A DNA stretch of 64,000 nucleotides from JBCCQH01 sp039024435 (GTDB taxonomy: Bacteria; Bacteroidota; Bacteroidia; J057; JADKCL01). The translations under genes and the position numbers were made by a program. The first letter of the stretch is position 1. Every line of letters starts with the position of its first letter. Under the pieces are notes generated by a model. It was not told the DNA's origin, did no database searches, and was given only the letters and a program-made list of their open reading frames with translations. The stretch is taken from contig JBCCQH010000001.1 in the NCBI GenBank assembly GCA_039024435.1, forward strand, positions 248,001-312,000, written 5' to 3'. This document shows positions 1 through 8,183 of this stretch, piece by piece.

Positions 1-813
1 GGTTTCAAGCTGCTCGGATTCACGCTCTCCTACGAGTCGATCATCGCTACCCTGATGACCTTGGCGATTCTGTTTCTCTCGGAAATCATTCCCAAGACCA
101 TCGGGGCGAACAATTGGCAGAACCTGGCCGGATTTACCGGGCGCAGTTTGAAACTGTTGCTATTTGTATTGGGCCCATTTGTCTGGGTTAGCAACCTCAT
201 CACGAAGACCCTCAAAAAAGACAAAAAGAAAAGCGTCTTCAGCAAGCAGGACTTTGCCGCAATGACCGAACTGGTGGGAGAAACCGGAGCCATCCGGGAG
301 GAAGATTATCGCCTGATCAAGAACCTGTTGCAGTTCGATGAATTGACCGCGCGCGACGTGATGACGCCGCGGACCGTCATGGTGATGGCCGAAGAAACCC
401 AAACCCTTCGCGCTTACTATGCCGCCGGTCAGCCCTTTCGCTTTTCCCGGATTCCGCTGTACAAAGAAAGCCGGGACGCGGTCACCGGGCTGCTGCTGAA
501 AGACGAGCTCCTGCAAGGCATTGTGGAAGGCAAAGGCGATCAACCGCTCAATTCGATTCAGCGGGAAGTGCCCATGGTCCAGGACGATACGCCTCTGCGC
601 AAGGTATTCCGGCAACTCAACGAAAAACGGGAACACCTGGCGGTGGTGCTCGACCAGTACGGCGGAGTGGAAGGCCTCGTGACCTTGGAGGACGTGATCG
701 AAACCCTGTTTGGGCTGGAGATCATGGACGAAACCGATGCCGTCGGCGATTTGCAGCAGTACGCCCGCAAGCGCTGGGAAGACCGCGCCCGGAAATTGGG
801 GCTGATCGAATAG
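1..813 (+). CDS. CNNM/HlyC-type transporter-like protein with CBS pair (5' truncated)
   Basis: The frame is open from the first base, so the N-terminus lies outside the window. The visible part starts inside a membrane segment and continues with FLSEIIPKTIGANN, typical of the DUF21/CNNM membrane domain, which is linked in bacteria to Mg2+/Co2+ export. After a basic loop comes a tandem CBS pair; ARDVMTPRTVMV opens the first and LVTLEDVIETLFG closes the second. The C-terminal CorC_HlyC domain found in many relatives is absent: the protein ends about 30 residues after the second CBS. It should sit in the inner membrane with the CBS pair in the cytoplasm. The family call is firm; the transported ion is not known. 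Confidence 0.88.
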   Translation, partial: GFKLLGFTLSYESIIATLMTLAILFLSEIIPKTIGANNWQNLAGFTGRSLKLLLFVLGPFVWVSNLITKTLKKDKKKSVFSKQDFAAMTELVGETGAIREEDYRLIKNLLQFDELTARDVMTPRTVMVMAEETQTLRAYYAAGQPFRFSRIPLYKESRDAVTGLLLKDELLQGIVEGKGDQPLNSIQREVPMVQDDTPLRKVFRQLNEKREHLAVVLDQYGGVEGLVTLEDVIETLFGLEIMDETDAVGDLQQYARKRWEDRARKLGLIE

Positions 814-885
814 CAGGACGACGTGGAAACGTTCGCTTATTCAGTCGAAAGCTCGTAAATTGAGCAAGAATCAGAAGCTACCGCT

Positions 886-1296
886 ATGGGCAACCAATCA
901 TTGAGCCTGCATTTCAAAACCGAAAAAGTCTACGAAGGCTTCGCCCAAATGGAGGGGGTCATGACCACCACCGAGCAGGGACTGCGGATGGAATACGTGA
1001 TCAAAGACAATTTCATCGGCGTGTTGAAAGGGAACAAAAAGTCGATTTTGATTCCTTACGGGGCGATTGCCGAAGTTGATTACAAGCGCAATTTATTTGT
1101 GTCGCGGTTTCGCATTTCGGTCAATGACATGGAAGTGTTGGGCAAATTTCCCGGTGCGAAAAACGGGCGTTTGTCCCTGAAAGTGATGCGCCGCAACAAG
1201 GATATGGCGCTGCGGATGCAGGAACACTTGCGCTGGCGGCTCGGCTACGTGACGATCGAGCGGGGGAGCGACGTGGATCCATTCTTGGGGCCGTGA
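886..1296 (+). CDS. Conserved hypothetical protein, 136 aa
   Basis: This small soluble protein has no signal peptide or membrane segment. It alternates short beta-like stretches (GVLKGNKKSILIPYGAIAEV, then NLFVSRFRISV) and ends in a basic helix containing ALRMQEHLRWRLGYV. The pattern of strands followed by one C-terminal helix resembles a small PH-like or GRAM-like fold, but that is only an impression. It follows the CNNM gene by 72 bp on the same strand and could share its transcript. The ATG at 886 is the first in frame. I do not recognise the family. Confidence 0.7.
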   Translation: MGNQSLSLHFKTEKVYEGFAQMEGVMTTTEQGLRMEYVIKDNFIGVLKGNKKSILIPYGAIAEVDYKRNLFVSRFRISVNDMEVLGKFPGAKNGRLSLKVMRRNKDMALRMQEHLRWRLGYVTIERGSDVDPFLGP

Positions 1297-1369
1297 GTCG
1301 GCAACGCTTTGGTTTTGAAGGGAAATAGTTTATACCAATCATTGACCCTGCAATCTTTTTTGTACAAAT

Positions 1370-1942
1370 ATGTTACCCATGGGCAAGACCGCAATTCATC
1401 ATCCTCCCGTTCCCGAAGCGACTCCGGAAGCGCCGACGCCGGCCACGGTCAGGGTGGACGCTTTCCCGGGAGCAAAACGCCAGGAAAAGTATCAGCGCCT
1501 CGCCCAAACCAGTGCCCCGGTCCAGCGCATGAGCCGGCGGCAACTGCTTGCCGACCAAAAGGCCGTCTTGCAGCCCCGCGCCAAGTTGCAGCAGATGCAC
1601 CAACAGATGCAGAATTTAGATCGTACAGCGCGGGGATTTCGGGGCCAATCGGGACCGGCAACGGACGCCGACATTGCCACCCACGATGGGCTTATGGAAT
1701 CCGGGCAGCACCACGCGGTGCGTCAGGTGACGTATTCGCAGTTGGCCGGGGACTTGGAACAAAAAAGCTCCTCGATCCAGGGCTACCACGCGCGCGATAC
1801 GAAGAAGCTGAGTGACCTCATGGCAAAGGAAGAGAGTGGCAAGGGGGGCAAGAAAAAAGGCGGCGGTGGCGGCGGAAAGTCCAGCAAGGGCAAAAAAGCG
1901 AAGGACGATTCATCGGAAAGCGACGCAATTGCCCAATTGTAA
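1370..1942 (+). CDS. Hypothetical protein with Gly/Lys-rich tail, 190 aa
   Basis: This is a hydrophilic protein without signal peptide or membrane segment. The first third is rich in Pro and Thr, a Gln/Arg-rich helical part follows (residues about 45-90, with VQRMSRRQLLADQK), and the last 40 residues are low-complexity Lys/Gly with a run of seven glycines ending in an acidic SSESDAIAQL. Frames in other registers are open here too, so the call depends on the sensible amino-acid make-up of this frame and the ATG at 1370. A second ATG three codons later is equally possible. The VQRM string occurs in some DUF4157-type proteins, but no such domain is present. Function unknown. Confidence 0.55.
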   Translation: MLPMGKTAIHHPPVPEATPEAPTPATVRVDAFPGAKRQEKYQRLAQTSAPVQRMSRRQLLADQKAVLQPRAKLQQMHQQMQNLDRTARGFRGQSGPATDADIATHDGLMESGQHHAVRQVTYSQLAGDLEQKSSSIQGYHARDTKKLSDLMAKEESGKGGKKKGGGGGGKSSKGKKAKDDSSESDAIAQL

Positions 1943-1988
1943 CGTTTACGGACTGATTTTAACCGGACAAGTTGCCGCGATTCTGCGG

Positions 1989-2011
1989 TCGGGCAATTGA
2001 TATTTGCCCGA
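1989..2011. other. Stem-loop, 8-bp stem
   Basis: TCGGGCAA (1989-1996) and TTGCCCGA (2004-2011) pair perfectly around a 7-nt loop. It lies between the Gly/Lys-rich protein gene and the next T9SS gene. On the plus strand it is followed by A residues, not T, so it is not a classical intrinsic terminator for the upstream gene. Confidence 0.4.
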
Positions 2012-2121
2012 AAAACCCCTACCTTGATTGAGCTACAGAATAAAGGACGGTAATTAGCTCTCATTCCCCTCGCCTCGTATTTGTTTTGCCAAGGCTGTCC
2101 CGTTCGTCAATTGAATCAATC

Positions 2122-3801
2122 ATGCGAACTACGCTGAAACTTGCCCTGCTCGGGGTGCTGTGCGCCCTCGCTGGTCCCCTCGCCAGCCAAAGCCTCAATT
2201 ACACCAACCATTGGTACTTCGGCCAGAACGCTGGCGTCCGCTTCAATGGCGGCTCCCCCGCGGCGATGACCGGGGGCCAAATCAACACCATCGAAGGGGT
2301 ATCCTCGGCCTCGGACAGCGTGACCGGGGCGCTGCTTTTCTACACCGACGGAATGCGCGTCTGGAACGCCAGCCACACGGTCATGTCCAATGGTACGGGG
2401 CTCAACGGTGCCGGCTCCTCCACCCAATCGGCACTGGTGGTGCCCGATCCGGCCGGCAACGGACAGTATTACATATTTACCGTGCCCGTTTCCAGCACGA
2501 TCGGTATGCGCTGGAGCAAGGTCGACATGAGCCTCGCGGGGGGCCTCGGAGCCGTGACCCTAAAAAATCAACCGCTGTTTTCGCCCAGCACCGAGCGGCA
2601 ATCCGCGGTCAAGCACGCAAACGGCACCGACGTTTGGGTCGTCGGTCAGACGCCGGCCGGCACCTTCCACTCCTTTCGGGTTACGCCCACCGGGGTGGTT
2701 GCCGGAGCCGTCTCGCCCGTGGGACCCGGTACCGGCAACAGCATCGGCCAACTGAAGCTCTCCCCCAACGGCGCTTACCTGGGTTGGGTGGACCACGGGA
2801 ATGGCTCGGCTCACCTTTACGATTTTGACAACGCCACCGGGGCGGTCAGCAACCATATCCAGATGGCTTCGGGCTTCACCAAAGCGGCTGGCTGCTCGTT
2901 TTCTCCCGACAATTCAAAGTTCTACGCTACCCTGGGCGTCAATTACAAAGAAGTCTACCAATGGGACCTTTGCCAAACGACGTCGGCGGCGATTGCCGCC
3001 TCGCGGACCTACATCGGCACCTATTCCGGAGGCTGGGGCGGCATGTTGCAGTTGGGGCTGGACGGGCGGATCTACTATTCGCATTACAGCAGCCAGTTCC
3101 TCGGGGTCATCGCCAATCCGAATGCTTTGGGCGCAGCCTGCAACTACAACCAAAATGGGTTCAGCATCGCACCGATGACCTGCTATACCGGCACCCCCAA
3201 TTTTGTGGAATCGGTCTTTCTCGCCGCTCCCGGCGGCAATACGGTGGGCTGCACGGTGCTCGATGCGGTAGTCCTGGACTTGGCGGCAGAGTCCCGGGCC
3301 GGGGGAATTGTCCTTGTCTCCTGGTCCGCAGAAGAGGAGGGCCTGGCCCACTACGAAGTCCAGCGCCGTACGGAGCACGGTTTCACCACGCTCGGTCGGC
3401 GCGCGGCGACCGGCAATTCCGGAGCCCCCGCAACCTACGCATTTCCCGATGCGGATGCCCACGCCGGGTGGAACTACTACCGGCTGCGCATGACCGATCT
3501 CGATGGCCGGGTCCACCATTCCCACGTGGTACAGGCCCACCTGGAAGCCGCCCCGAAAGCGTGGACGGTCTATCCCGTTCCCGCGACCGACCACTTCAAT
3601 CTCCTGCGCCCCGGTGCCCAAGCGGAGTCCACAGCGGACCTGCGCCTCGTCAATGCGCTCGGCCAGGTCATCTGGCAAGGCCACGCCCTTTCCGGCCAAA
3701 CCCAGGTCACCGTAGATCTGCAAGGCATTGCCGCCGGGGTGTACACCCTGCAAGCCGAGGCCGAAGGTCAGCGGTTTACCCAATCGGTGGTCGTCCGTTG
3801 A
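2122..3801 (+). CDS. T9SS type A sorting-domain protein with beta-propeller-like repeats
   Basis: This is a secreted protein of 559 aa. The ATG at 2122 gives a clear signal peptide (MRTTLKLALLGVLCALAGPLAS); a TTG 12 codons earlier would bury it. Residues about 20-370 hold repeated propeller-like units with phrases such as SPNGAYLGWVDHG and SFSPDNSKFYATLG. A fibronectin-like part follows, starting near SAEEEGLAHYEVQRR and containing YYRLRMTDLDG. The last 75 residues form a T9SS C-terminal domain (YPVPATDHFNLL, then GIAAGVYTLQAEAEGQRF), which directs export across the outer membrane and surface attachment. The substrate or ligand is unknown. It is convergent with murF, 35 bp away. Confidence 0.88.
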   Translation: MRTTLKLALLGVLCALAGPLASQSLNYTNHWYFGQNAGVRFNGGSPAAMTGGQINTIEGVSSASDSVTGALLFYTDGMRVWNASHTVMSNGTGLNGAGSSTQSALVVPDPAGNGQYYIFTVPVSSTIGMRWSKVDMSLAGGLGAVTLKNQPLFSPSTERQSAVKHANGTDVWVVGQTPAGTFHSFRVTPTGVVAGAVSPVGPGTGNSIGQLKLSPNGAYLGWVDHGNGSAHLYDFDNATGAVSNHIQMASGFTKAAGCSFSPDNSKFYATLGVNYKEVYQWDLCQTTSAAIAASRTYIGTYSGGWGGMLQLGLDGRIYYSHYSSQFLGVIANPNALGAACNYNQNGFSIAPMTCYTGTPNFVESVFLAAPGGNTVGCTVLDAVVLDLAAESRAGGIVLVSWSAEEEGLAHYEVQRRTEHGFTTLGRRAATGNSGAPATYAFPDADAHAGWNYYRLRMTDLDGRVHHSHVVQAHLEAAPKAWTVYPVPATDHFNLLRPGAQAESTADLRLVNALGQVIWQGHALSGQTQVTVDLQGIAAGVYTLQAEAEGQRFTQSVVVR

Positions 3802-3836
3802 TGGTGGATCGGTGCTCCCGTTTTTCTCCGTTTTGC

Positions 3837-5099
3837 TCAGTGCGGCGATTCGTCTAGAAACGCTTTTTCCAGGGCGATCCCGCGGCTGCCTTTGACCAGG
3901 AAATAGTGCCCAGAAAACCGCTGGGCATCCAGCCAGGCTTTGAACTCGGCGGTCGTGGCAAAATGGTGGAATTCAGAGTCCTGCCGCAAAAATTCTTCTC
4001 CGACCAGCACCACCGTACCGATGCCCGATTCCCGCAACTGCTCGATGATGAGCCGGTGTTCGGCGTGGCTGTATTCACCCAGTTCAAACATGTCGCCCAG
4101 TACTGCGACTTTGTTTTCCACGGGGTACTGGCGAAAATCGGCGATCATGGCGGACATGCTGCTGGGGTTGGCGTTGTAGGCGTCGAGCAGGAGTCGATTT
4201 CCCTGCCAATCGATTACCTGAGAGCGGTTGTTCCGGGGAATGTAGCTGCCCAGTGCGGCGGCGATGTCCACGTCCGCAACCCCAAATTCACGGCCGACGG
4301 CGATGGCGCTGGCGATGTTGTATTGCTGGAAGCTCCCGAGGAGGTGGGTCGCCACGGTGAGGGGGCCCGCCTGGTAGGTGATGGACGGGAAGTGCTGGGT
4401 GATCTGCCCGGTATTGCTGCCGTAGAGGATGCGGTCCACCCCAGCGGAAATTTCCATCAGTACCGGATCGTCCTGGTTCACAAAGGCGGGCCGGCCCACC
4501 GCGCGGAGGTGATCGTAGACCTCCTTGTTGGCCTGAATGACGCCGGCTACCCCGCCGAAGCCTTCCAGGTGATCTTTGCCGCAATTTGTTACCAGACCGA
4601 AATCCGGGCGGGCGATTTCGCAGAGCAAAGCATTTTCCCGCTGGTGGTTCGCCCCGATTTCGATCACAGCAAAGTGGTGTTCTTCGGTCAAGGACAGCAA
4701 ACTCAGCGGCACCCCGATGTGGTTGTTCCAGTTGCCTGGGGTGGCGAAGGTCGGCGCTTTGCGGGAAAGCACCCGGTGCAGGAGTTCTTTGGTGGTGGTC
4801 TTGCCATTGGAGCCAGCGACCGCGATCACCGTCAGTTCACGCAGGGCGAGGCGGTGGGTGGTGGACAATGCCTGTAAAGTTGGAAGGGTGTCTTCCACCA
4901 ATATATAGCGGTCGTCCCCCACAGCGATCTTCGGGTCATCGACGACGGCGTAATGGGCACCCTGGTCCAAGGCCGCGGCGGCGAAGCGGTTCCCATCAAA
5001 GTTTTCGCCGCGCAGGGCCAGAAACATGCATCCCGGCGTGATTTGGCGGGAGTCGGTGGTGAGCCCGGTACTCGCTTTGAATTTTTCGTAGAGTTCCAT
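3837..5099 (-). CDS. murF: UDP-N-acetylmuramoyl-tripeptide--D-alanyl-D-alanine ligase MurF
   Basis: This cytoplasmic ATP-dependent ligase adds D-Ala-D-Ala to the UDP-MurNAc-tripeptide, the last soluble step of peptidoglycan precursor synthesis. At 420 aa it has the family's three-part plan: an N-terminal UDP-binding part with DSRQITPGCMFLALRGENFDGN, the ATPase core with the P-loop GSNGKTTTKEL and the later GANHQRENALL, and the C-terminal domain with LLDAYNANPSSM and AVLGDMFELGEYS. The ATG at 5099 is the only sensible start. It stands alone here and not in a division/cell-wall cluster. The identification is firm. Confidence 0.96.
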   Translation of the reverse strand: MELYEKFKASTGLTTDSRQITPGCMFLALRGENFDGNRFAAAALDQGAHYAVVDDPKIAVGDDRYILVEDTLPTLQALSTTHRLALRELTVIAVAGSNGKTTTKELLHRVLSRKAPTFATPGNWNNHIGVPLSLLSLTEEHHFAVIEIGANHQRENALLCEIARPDFGLVTNCGKDHLEGFGGVAGVIQANKEVYDHLRAVGRPAFVNQDDPVLMEISAGVDRILYGSNTGQITQHFPSITYQAGPLTVATHLLGSFQQYNIASAIAVGREFGVADVDIAAALGSYIPRNNRSQVIDWQGNRLLLDAYNANPSSMSAMIADFRQYPVENKVAVLGDMFELGEYSHAEHRLIIEQLRESGIGTVVLVGEEFLRQDSEFHHFATTAEFKAWLDAQRFSGHYFLVKGSRGIALEKAFLDESPH

Positions 5100-5208
5100 C
5101 GTGAGGAGGCTAGTGCCTACAAATAGGGGTATTTTTTTGGCAAATGCAGCCTAGGCTACCCACAGCAGTGGGCAATCGGCCTGAAATCAGGACAAACGCG
5201 GGGCCAGC

Positions 5209-5598
5209 TCACTCTTTTGGGAACACGATGTTTCCGCGCAGCCGCAAGCGGTGCGGGCGTTCGGAGTAGGAGTCGCGGACATTTATATAAACGGTAAATC
5301 GGCCGCGGTGGCCTTTGGGGTTCAGGGTAGCAGTGAGGCAGATTTCTTCTCCGGGTAAAATCTCTCTCCGGGGGTAATTGGGGGTGGTGTTTGAAGAAGT
5401 AGGCTTGGCGGAGAGGATCCGAACCGGTTCGGATCCGATATTTGTGCCGATAAATTCTGCGGTTACCCGCACGTGGGGCGGTTGGATCTCGCCCAAGTCG
5501 TGTTCGGTTTCCGCAAACTTGAGTTGGGCGGGCAGGACGCTGGCGGGGCCAACCAGCCAGCCGATAAACAACAAGGCAGTGAGCGTAGTGCTTTTCAT
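5209..5598 (-). CDS. DUF1573 domain secreted protein
   Basis: This 129-aa protein has a signal peptide (MKSTTLTALLFIGWLVGPAS) followed by one DUF1573 immunoglobulin-like domain. Hallmarks are FAETEHDLGEI, the Pro-rich turn in the middle, and LTATLNPKGHRGRF with a closing IVFPKE. Such domains are abundant in Bacteroidota surface and periplasmic proteins; their role is unclear. The ATG at 5598 restores a normal signal peptide, while an upstream in-frame ATG at 5664 adds 22 unlikely residues and runs into the preceding small gene. It lies 25 bp downstream of the 59-aa lipoprotein gene and is probably co-transcribed with it. Confidence 0.8.
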   Translation of the reverse strand: MKSTTLTALLFIGWLVGPASVLPAQLKFAETEHDLGEIQPPHVRVTAEFIGTNIGSEPVRILSAKPTSSNTTPNYPRREILPGEEICLTATLNPKGHRGRFTVYINVRDSYSERPHRLRLRGNIVFPKE

Positions 5599-5623
5599 TG
5601 GCGCGAAAAATAACCGCAAATGG

Positions 5624-5803
5624 CTATGATTGCCAGTGGTGGGTGAAGCTTGATCGAGTGACATCAGTGGGGGGCTCGGATTTGGCGTAGCGCGGCAGGT
5701 CGGCGGAGGAGATGGCCGGGTCGGAGTTTTTGGGGAGGGAGGGTTCGCAGGCGAAGTTTACGGAAGCAACCAAGCCCCACAGGAAGAATACTGCCAATCG
5801 CAT
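5624..5803 (-). CDS. Small putative lipoprotein, 59 aa
   Basis: This short frame begins with ATG at 5803 and ends with TAG at 5624. The product starts MRLAVFFLWGLVASVNFACE, a hydrophobic leader ending at a cysteine, which suggests signal peptidase II cleavage and lipid attachment. The residues before the cysteine (N-F-A) are a poor fit to the strict lipobox. The remaining 40 residues are polar and Pro/Ser-rich, without a recognisable domain. The next gene on this strand starts 25 bp downstream, which supports a two-gene unit. No family is recognised. Confidence 0.55.
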   Translation of the reverse strand: MRLAVFFLWGLVASVNFACEPSLPKNSDPAISSADLPRYAKSEPPTDVTRSSFTHHWQS

Positions 5804-5842
5804 TTTTAACCGTAAAGTAGGTGGCTACTTGCGTGTTCGCAA

Positions 5843-6220
5843 TTACTCAAGCACAACCGAGAAGGAGATGTTGCTTTCCAGCGCAAAACTCCCCGAATGG
5901 TAAGTACTGTATCCACTTGCGGCAACTTCGATGGAATAGTCTCCAGAGTCAACTTGCATTTCGAAGTAGCCATTTGCATCCGTAAGCGTTTGGGCAGCAA
6001 TTACCCCAAGTTCTGCGTCGTGAACATAGACGTCCGCCCCAATGATGGCAGTAGCCTGGTCATTTTTGACGTATCCTTGAATAATGGGATCGTCATCGTC
6101 GTTCCCGCCCGTAGCTAAAAGTACCGGCTGGTTTTCCTGTAAGTCCGCGGGCCGTATTTTTTCACAGCTAAATGCGACGAAAAGGCCAAAGAGAATCGAT
6201 ATTGAAAATAAGAGTTTCAT
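5843..6220 (-). CDS. Lipoprotein with carboxypeptidase-regulatory-like domain
   Basis: This 125-aa protein begins MKLLFSISILFGLFVAFSCE, a typical lipoprotein signal with the modified cysteine at residue 19. After an acidic linker (GGNDDDDPIIQGYV) comes one small transthyretin-like beta-sandwich of the CarboxypepD_reg type: AIIGADVYVHDAELGV, then LTDANGYFEMQVDSGDYSI and SGYSTYHSG. Such domains are frequent in Bacteroidota outer-membrane and surface proteins, where they act as adaptors and are not catalytic. It lies 39 bp upstream of the 59-aa lipoprotein gene on the same strand and may lead that unit. No ligand can be named. Confidence 0.8.
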   Translation of the reverse strand: MKLLFSISILFGLFVAFSCEKIRPADLQENQPVLLATGGNDDDDPIIQGYVKNDQATAIIGADVYVHDAELGVIAAQTLTDANGYFEMQVDSGDYSIEVAASGYSTYHSGSFALESNISFSVVLE

Positions 6221-6787
6221 TTTTCTTTCGATTAAGAGTTGTGGATGGGCCGATCTGAGGGAGAGCTATAGGTTTCCTATCCCGCAATTGGTCGCAGCAG
6301 GACGGAATGCCAGGTCAGAAAGGCTTGAATTACTTGAGGGAAGTATTCCCGAAACGCTTTACCCGATCTTCATCGGCATATTTTTGACTTCCCCCGATGG
6401 GAAACGGTCAAGAATTTCGGGGTCTTGGTACGAACTCTAAATTCCACGAGAACCTCGTTTACAAATCTCTTTTAGATCTTTTCTATCGAGCTCCTTGAGC
6501 CCAATTCAAAGGGAGAGTTGTTTCTCGAGTCCTCTGGAATTTCGCTGGCCAGCGTTTATCGTTGAAGACGATACGAATATGGAATAGGGGGCAACGGGAA
6601 CCTACCTGCGAATTCGTGCGAATTCATACGGATGGGTAGAAAAGGGAGCAAATCGAGTATTGGGGAAGTACGGGGGTGTTTTCTGATAAGTGATAAGATT
6701 CAAAAAAGAATATTTTATTCGAGGATCAGATTTCTGAGTGATTTGACTTCCACCCGTTCACAAATCAGAAATCACTACTTTTGCCGC
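6221..6787. other. Non-coding region upstream of the ccm operon
   Basis: This 567-bp gap holds no convincing gene on either strand. The frame reading into ccmB is open from an ATG at 6632, but the resulting 52 residues look non-coding. Visible elements are a short direct repeat GCGAATTC (near 6610-6630), an inverted repeat AGTGATTT/AAATCACT (6737-6744 and 6769-6776), and a perfect -7 promoter box at the right edge. The right arm of the inverted repeat touches the first base of the -7 box, so it could be an operator. Confidence 0.5.
6776..6783 (+). promoter_or_regulatory. Bacteroidota -7 box for the ccm operon
   Basis: TACTTTTG matches the TAnnTTTG consensus and ends four bases before the ccmB ATG at 6788. 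A transcript from here would have almost no leader. No clear TTTG at the usual -33 spacing is seen. Confidence 0.5.
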
Positions 6788-7453
6788 ATGCGATTTTGGC
6801 GTGAAGTCGGCGGTCTGATCCAAAAAGAGCTGCAACTGGAATGGAAGCAGAAGTATGCCATTTATGGCTTGGGACTCTACGCGATCACGATGGTGCTGGT
6901 GGTTTCCCTGGGCCTGCAACGCAGTCTGCCCATGCAGGCTTGGAACGTCATCTTCTGGATCATTTTGCTGTTCATTTCCGTCAATGCGGTCGCCAAAAGT
7001 TTTATGGGGGAGTCACCCGGCCAATTGCTGTACCTCTACAACCTCGCTGGTCCCCGGGCGATCATCACCGCAAAATTGATTTACAACTGTCTGCTCATGG
7101 CGGCGATTGCGATGCTCACGCTGCTGTTTTACGTGTGGCTTGCGGCAGGAGCGGGCATTGCCGCACCGGGTCAGTACTGTGTCGCAGTGATCATTGGCAG
7201 TTGGACTTTTGCTGCGAATTTGACCCTGGTATCGGCGATTGCCGCCCGGGCGCAAAACAAGAGTACATTGCTGGCGGTCCTCAGCTTTCCCCTGGTCGTA
7301 CCGCAGATGCTCGTGAGCATATCGGTGTCGGGCAAAGCCATCCTCGGACAGCCGTGGTCGGACATGGTTGGCGAACTGGGCTTTTCCATTTCCTTCATTG
7401 TGATCATTGCCGCAGTTTCCGTTATTTTGTTTCCCTACATCTGGAGAGAATAA
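6788..7453 (+). CDS. ccmB: Heme exporter-type membrane protein CcmB
   Basis: This 221-aa protein has six hydrophobic segments and the CcmB features FWREVGGLIQKELQLEWKQK at the N-terminus and GPRAIITAKLIYN in the middle. CcmB is the membrane subunit of the CcmAB transporter that drives release of heme-loaded CcmE during system I cytochrome c maturation. The start at 6788 was chosen because a -7 box lies just upstream; the longer frame adds 52 implausible residues. It is first in the ccmB-C-D-E-F order and is followed by ccmC after one base. Its ATPase partner CcmA is not in the window. Confidence 0.92.
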   Translation: MRFWREVGGLIQKELQLEWKQKYAIYGLGLYAITMVLVVSLGLQRSLPMQAWNVIFWIILLFISVNAVAKSFMGESPGQLLYLYNLAGPRAIITAKLIYNCLLMAAIAMLTLLFYVWLAAGAGIAAPGQYCVAVIIGSWTFAANLTLVSAIAARAQNKSTLLAVLSFPLVVPQMLVSISVSGKAILGQPWSDMVGELGFSISFIVIIAAVSVILFPYIWRE

Positions 7454-7454
7454 A

Positions 7455-8183
7455 ATGGCGAATTTGAAGCGAAAAAAGATCCTCCGCACCGTGAACCTGG
7501 TCCTGGCCATCGGTCTCATCTCGTATGTGATCGTCGCAGGGCTGACAAAAACGCTCCCTTACCAAAATCCGAACCTGGACCAAACCTCGCGCAGCGTGTT
7601 TTACCACGTTCCGATGTGGTTTGCGATGATGGCGATGGGCTACACCTCGGTTGTGTACAGCATCATGTTCTTGCGCAAGGGCAATCCCCGGGCCGACGTC
7701 AAGGCGCGCGAAGCCGGCCGGCTCACCATATTTTTTGGCTTACTGGGCTTGCTGACCGGCATTGCTTGGTCGCGGGTGACCTGGGCGGAGGGCTTGCCGA
7801 ACACCGACCCGGCCGCCTGGTGGCCCTGGGATCCGAAACAGACCAGTGCGCTGATCGTGGTGCTGATCTACTGCGGCTACTTTGTCCTGCGCCGCTCCTT
7901 TGATGAGGAAAACCAGCGGGCCCGCATCGCATCGATCTACAACATCTTTGCGGCCGCTTCCATTTACCCCCTGTTCTACGTAGTGCCCAAGGCCCTCGGT
8001 GGCCTGCACCCCAACACCGGGGACAAAGGCTCGGCCATCATCGACATGAGTCCGGAGATTTATTCCGTGTTCTGGCCGGGGGTCATCGGGATGGTGTGCC
8101 TGGCGGCTTGGATCCTCGACGTACGCGCCCGCATGGCGGTCGTCAACCATGAGATCAACGAATTGCAATATGAAAATGCTTAG
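7455..8183 (+). CDS. ccmC: Cytochrome c maturation protein CcmC
   Basis: This is a 242-aa inner-membrane protein with six predicted segments. It carries the tryptophan-rich heme-handling motif (AAWWPWDPKQTSALIVVL, residues about 120-137) and conserved histidine candidates before and after it, including FYHVPMWF at residue 51. CcmC delivers heme to the chaperone CcmE on the periplasmic side. The ATG at 7455 follows the ccmB stop directly; an earlier in-frame ATG at 7407 lies inside ccmB. Its 3' end overlaps the CcmD-like gene by 14 bp, so translation is probably coupled. Confidence 0.93.
   Translation: MANLKRKKILRTVNLVLAIGLISYVIVAGLTKTLPYQNPNLDQTSRSVFYHVPMWFAMMAMGYTSVVYSIMFLRKGNPRADVKAREAGRLTIFFGLLGLLTGIAWSRVTWAEGLPNTDPAAWWPWDPKQTSALIVVLIYCGYFVLRRSFDEENQRARIASIYNIFAAASIYPLFYVVPKALGGLHPNTGDKGSAIIDMSPEIYSVFWPGVIGMVCLAAWILDVRARMAVVNHEINELQYENA

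Noticed and set aside
1309..1815. Open plus-strand frame of 168 codons overlapping the Gly/Lys-rich protein
   Set aside because: Composition is Arg/Ser/Pro-rich and irregular, as expected for a shifted frame of GC-rich DNA; the frame starting at 1370 is more protein-like.
6632..6787. 52-codon N-terminal extension of ccmB
   Set aside because: Residues look non-coding, and a -7 box lies just before the ATG at 6788.
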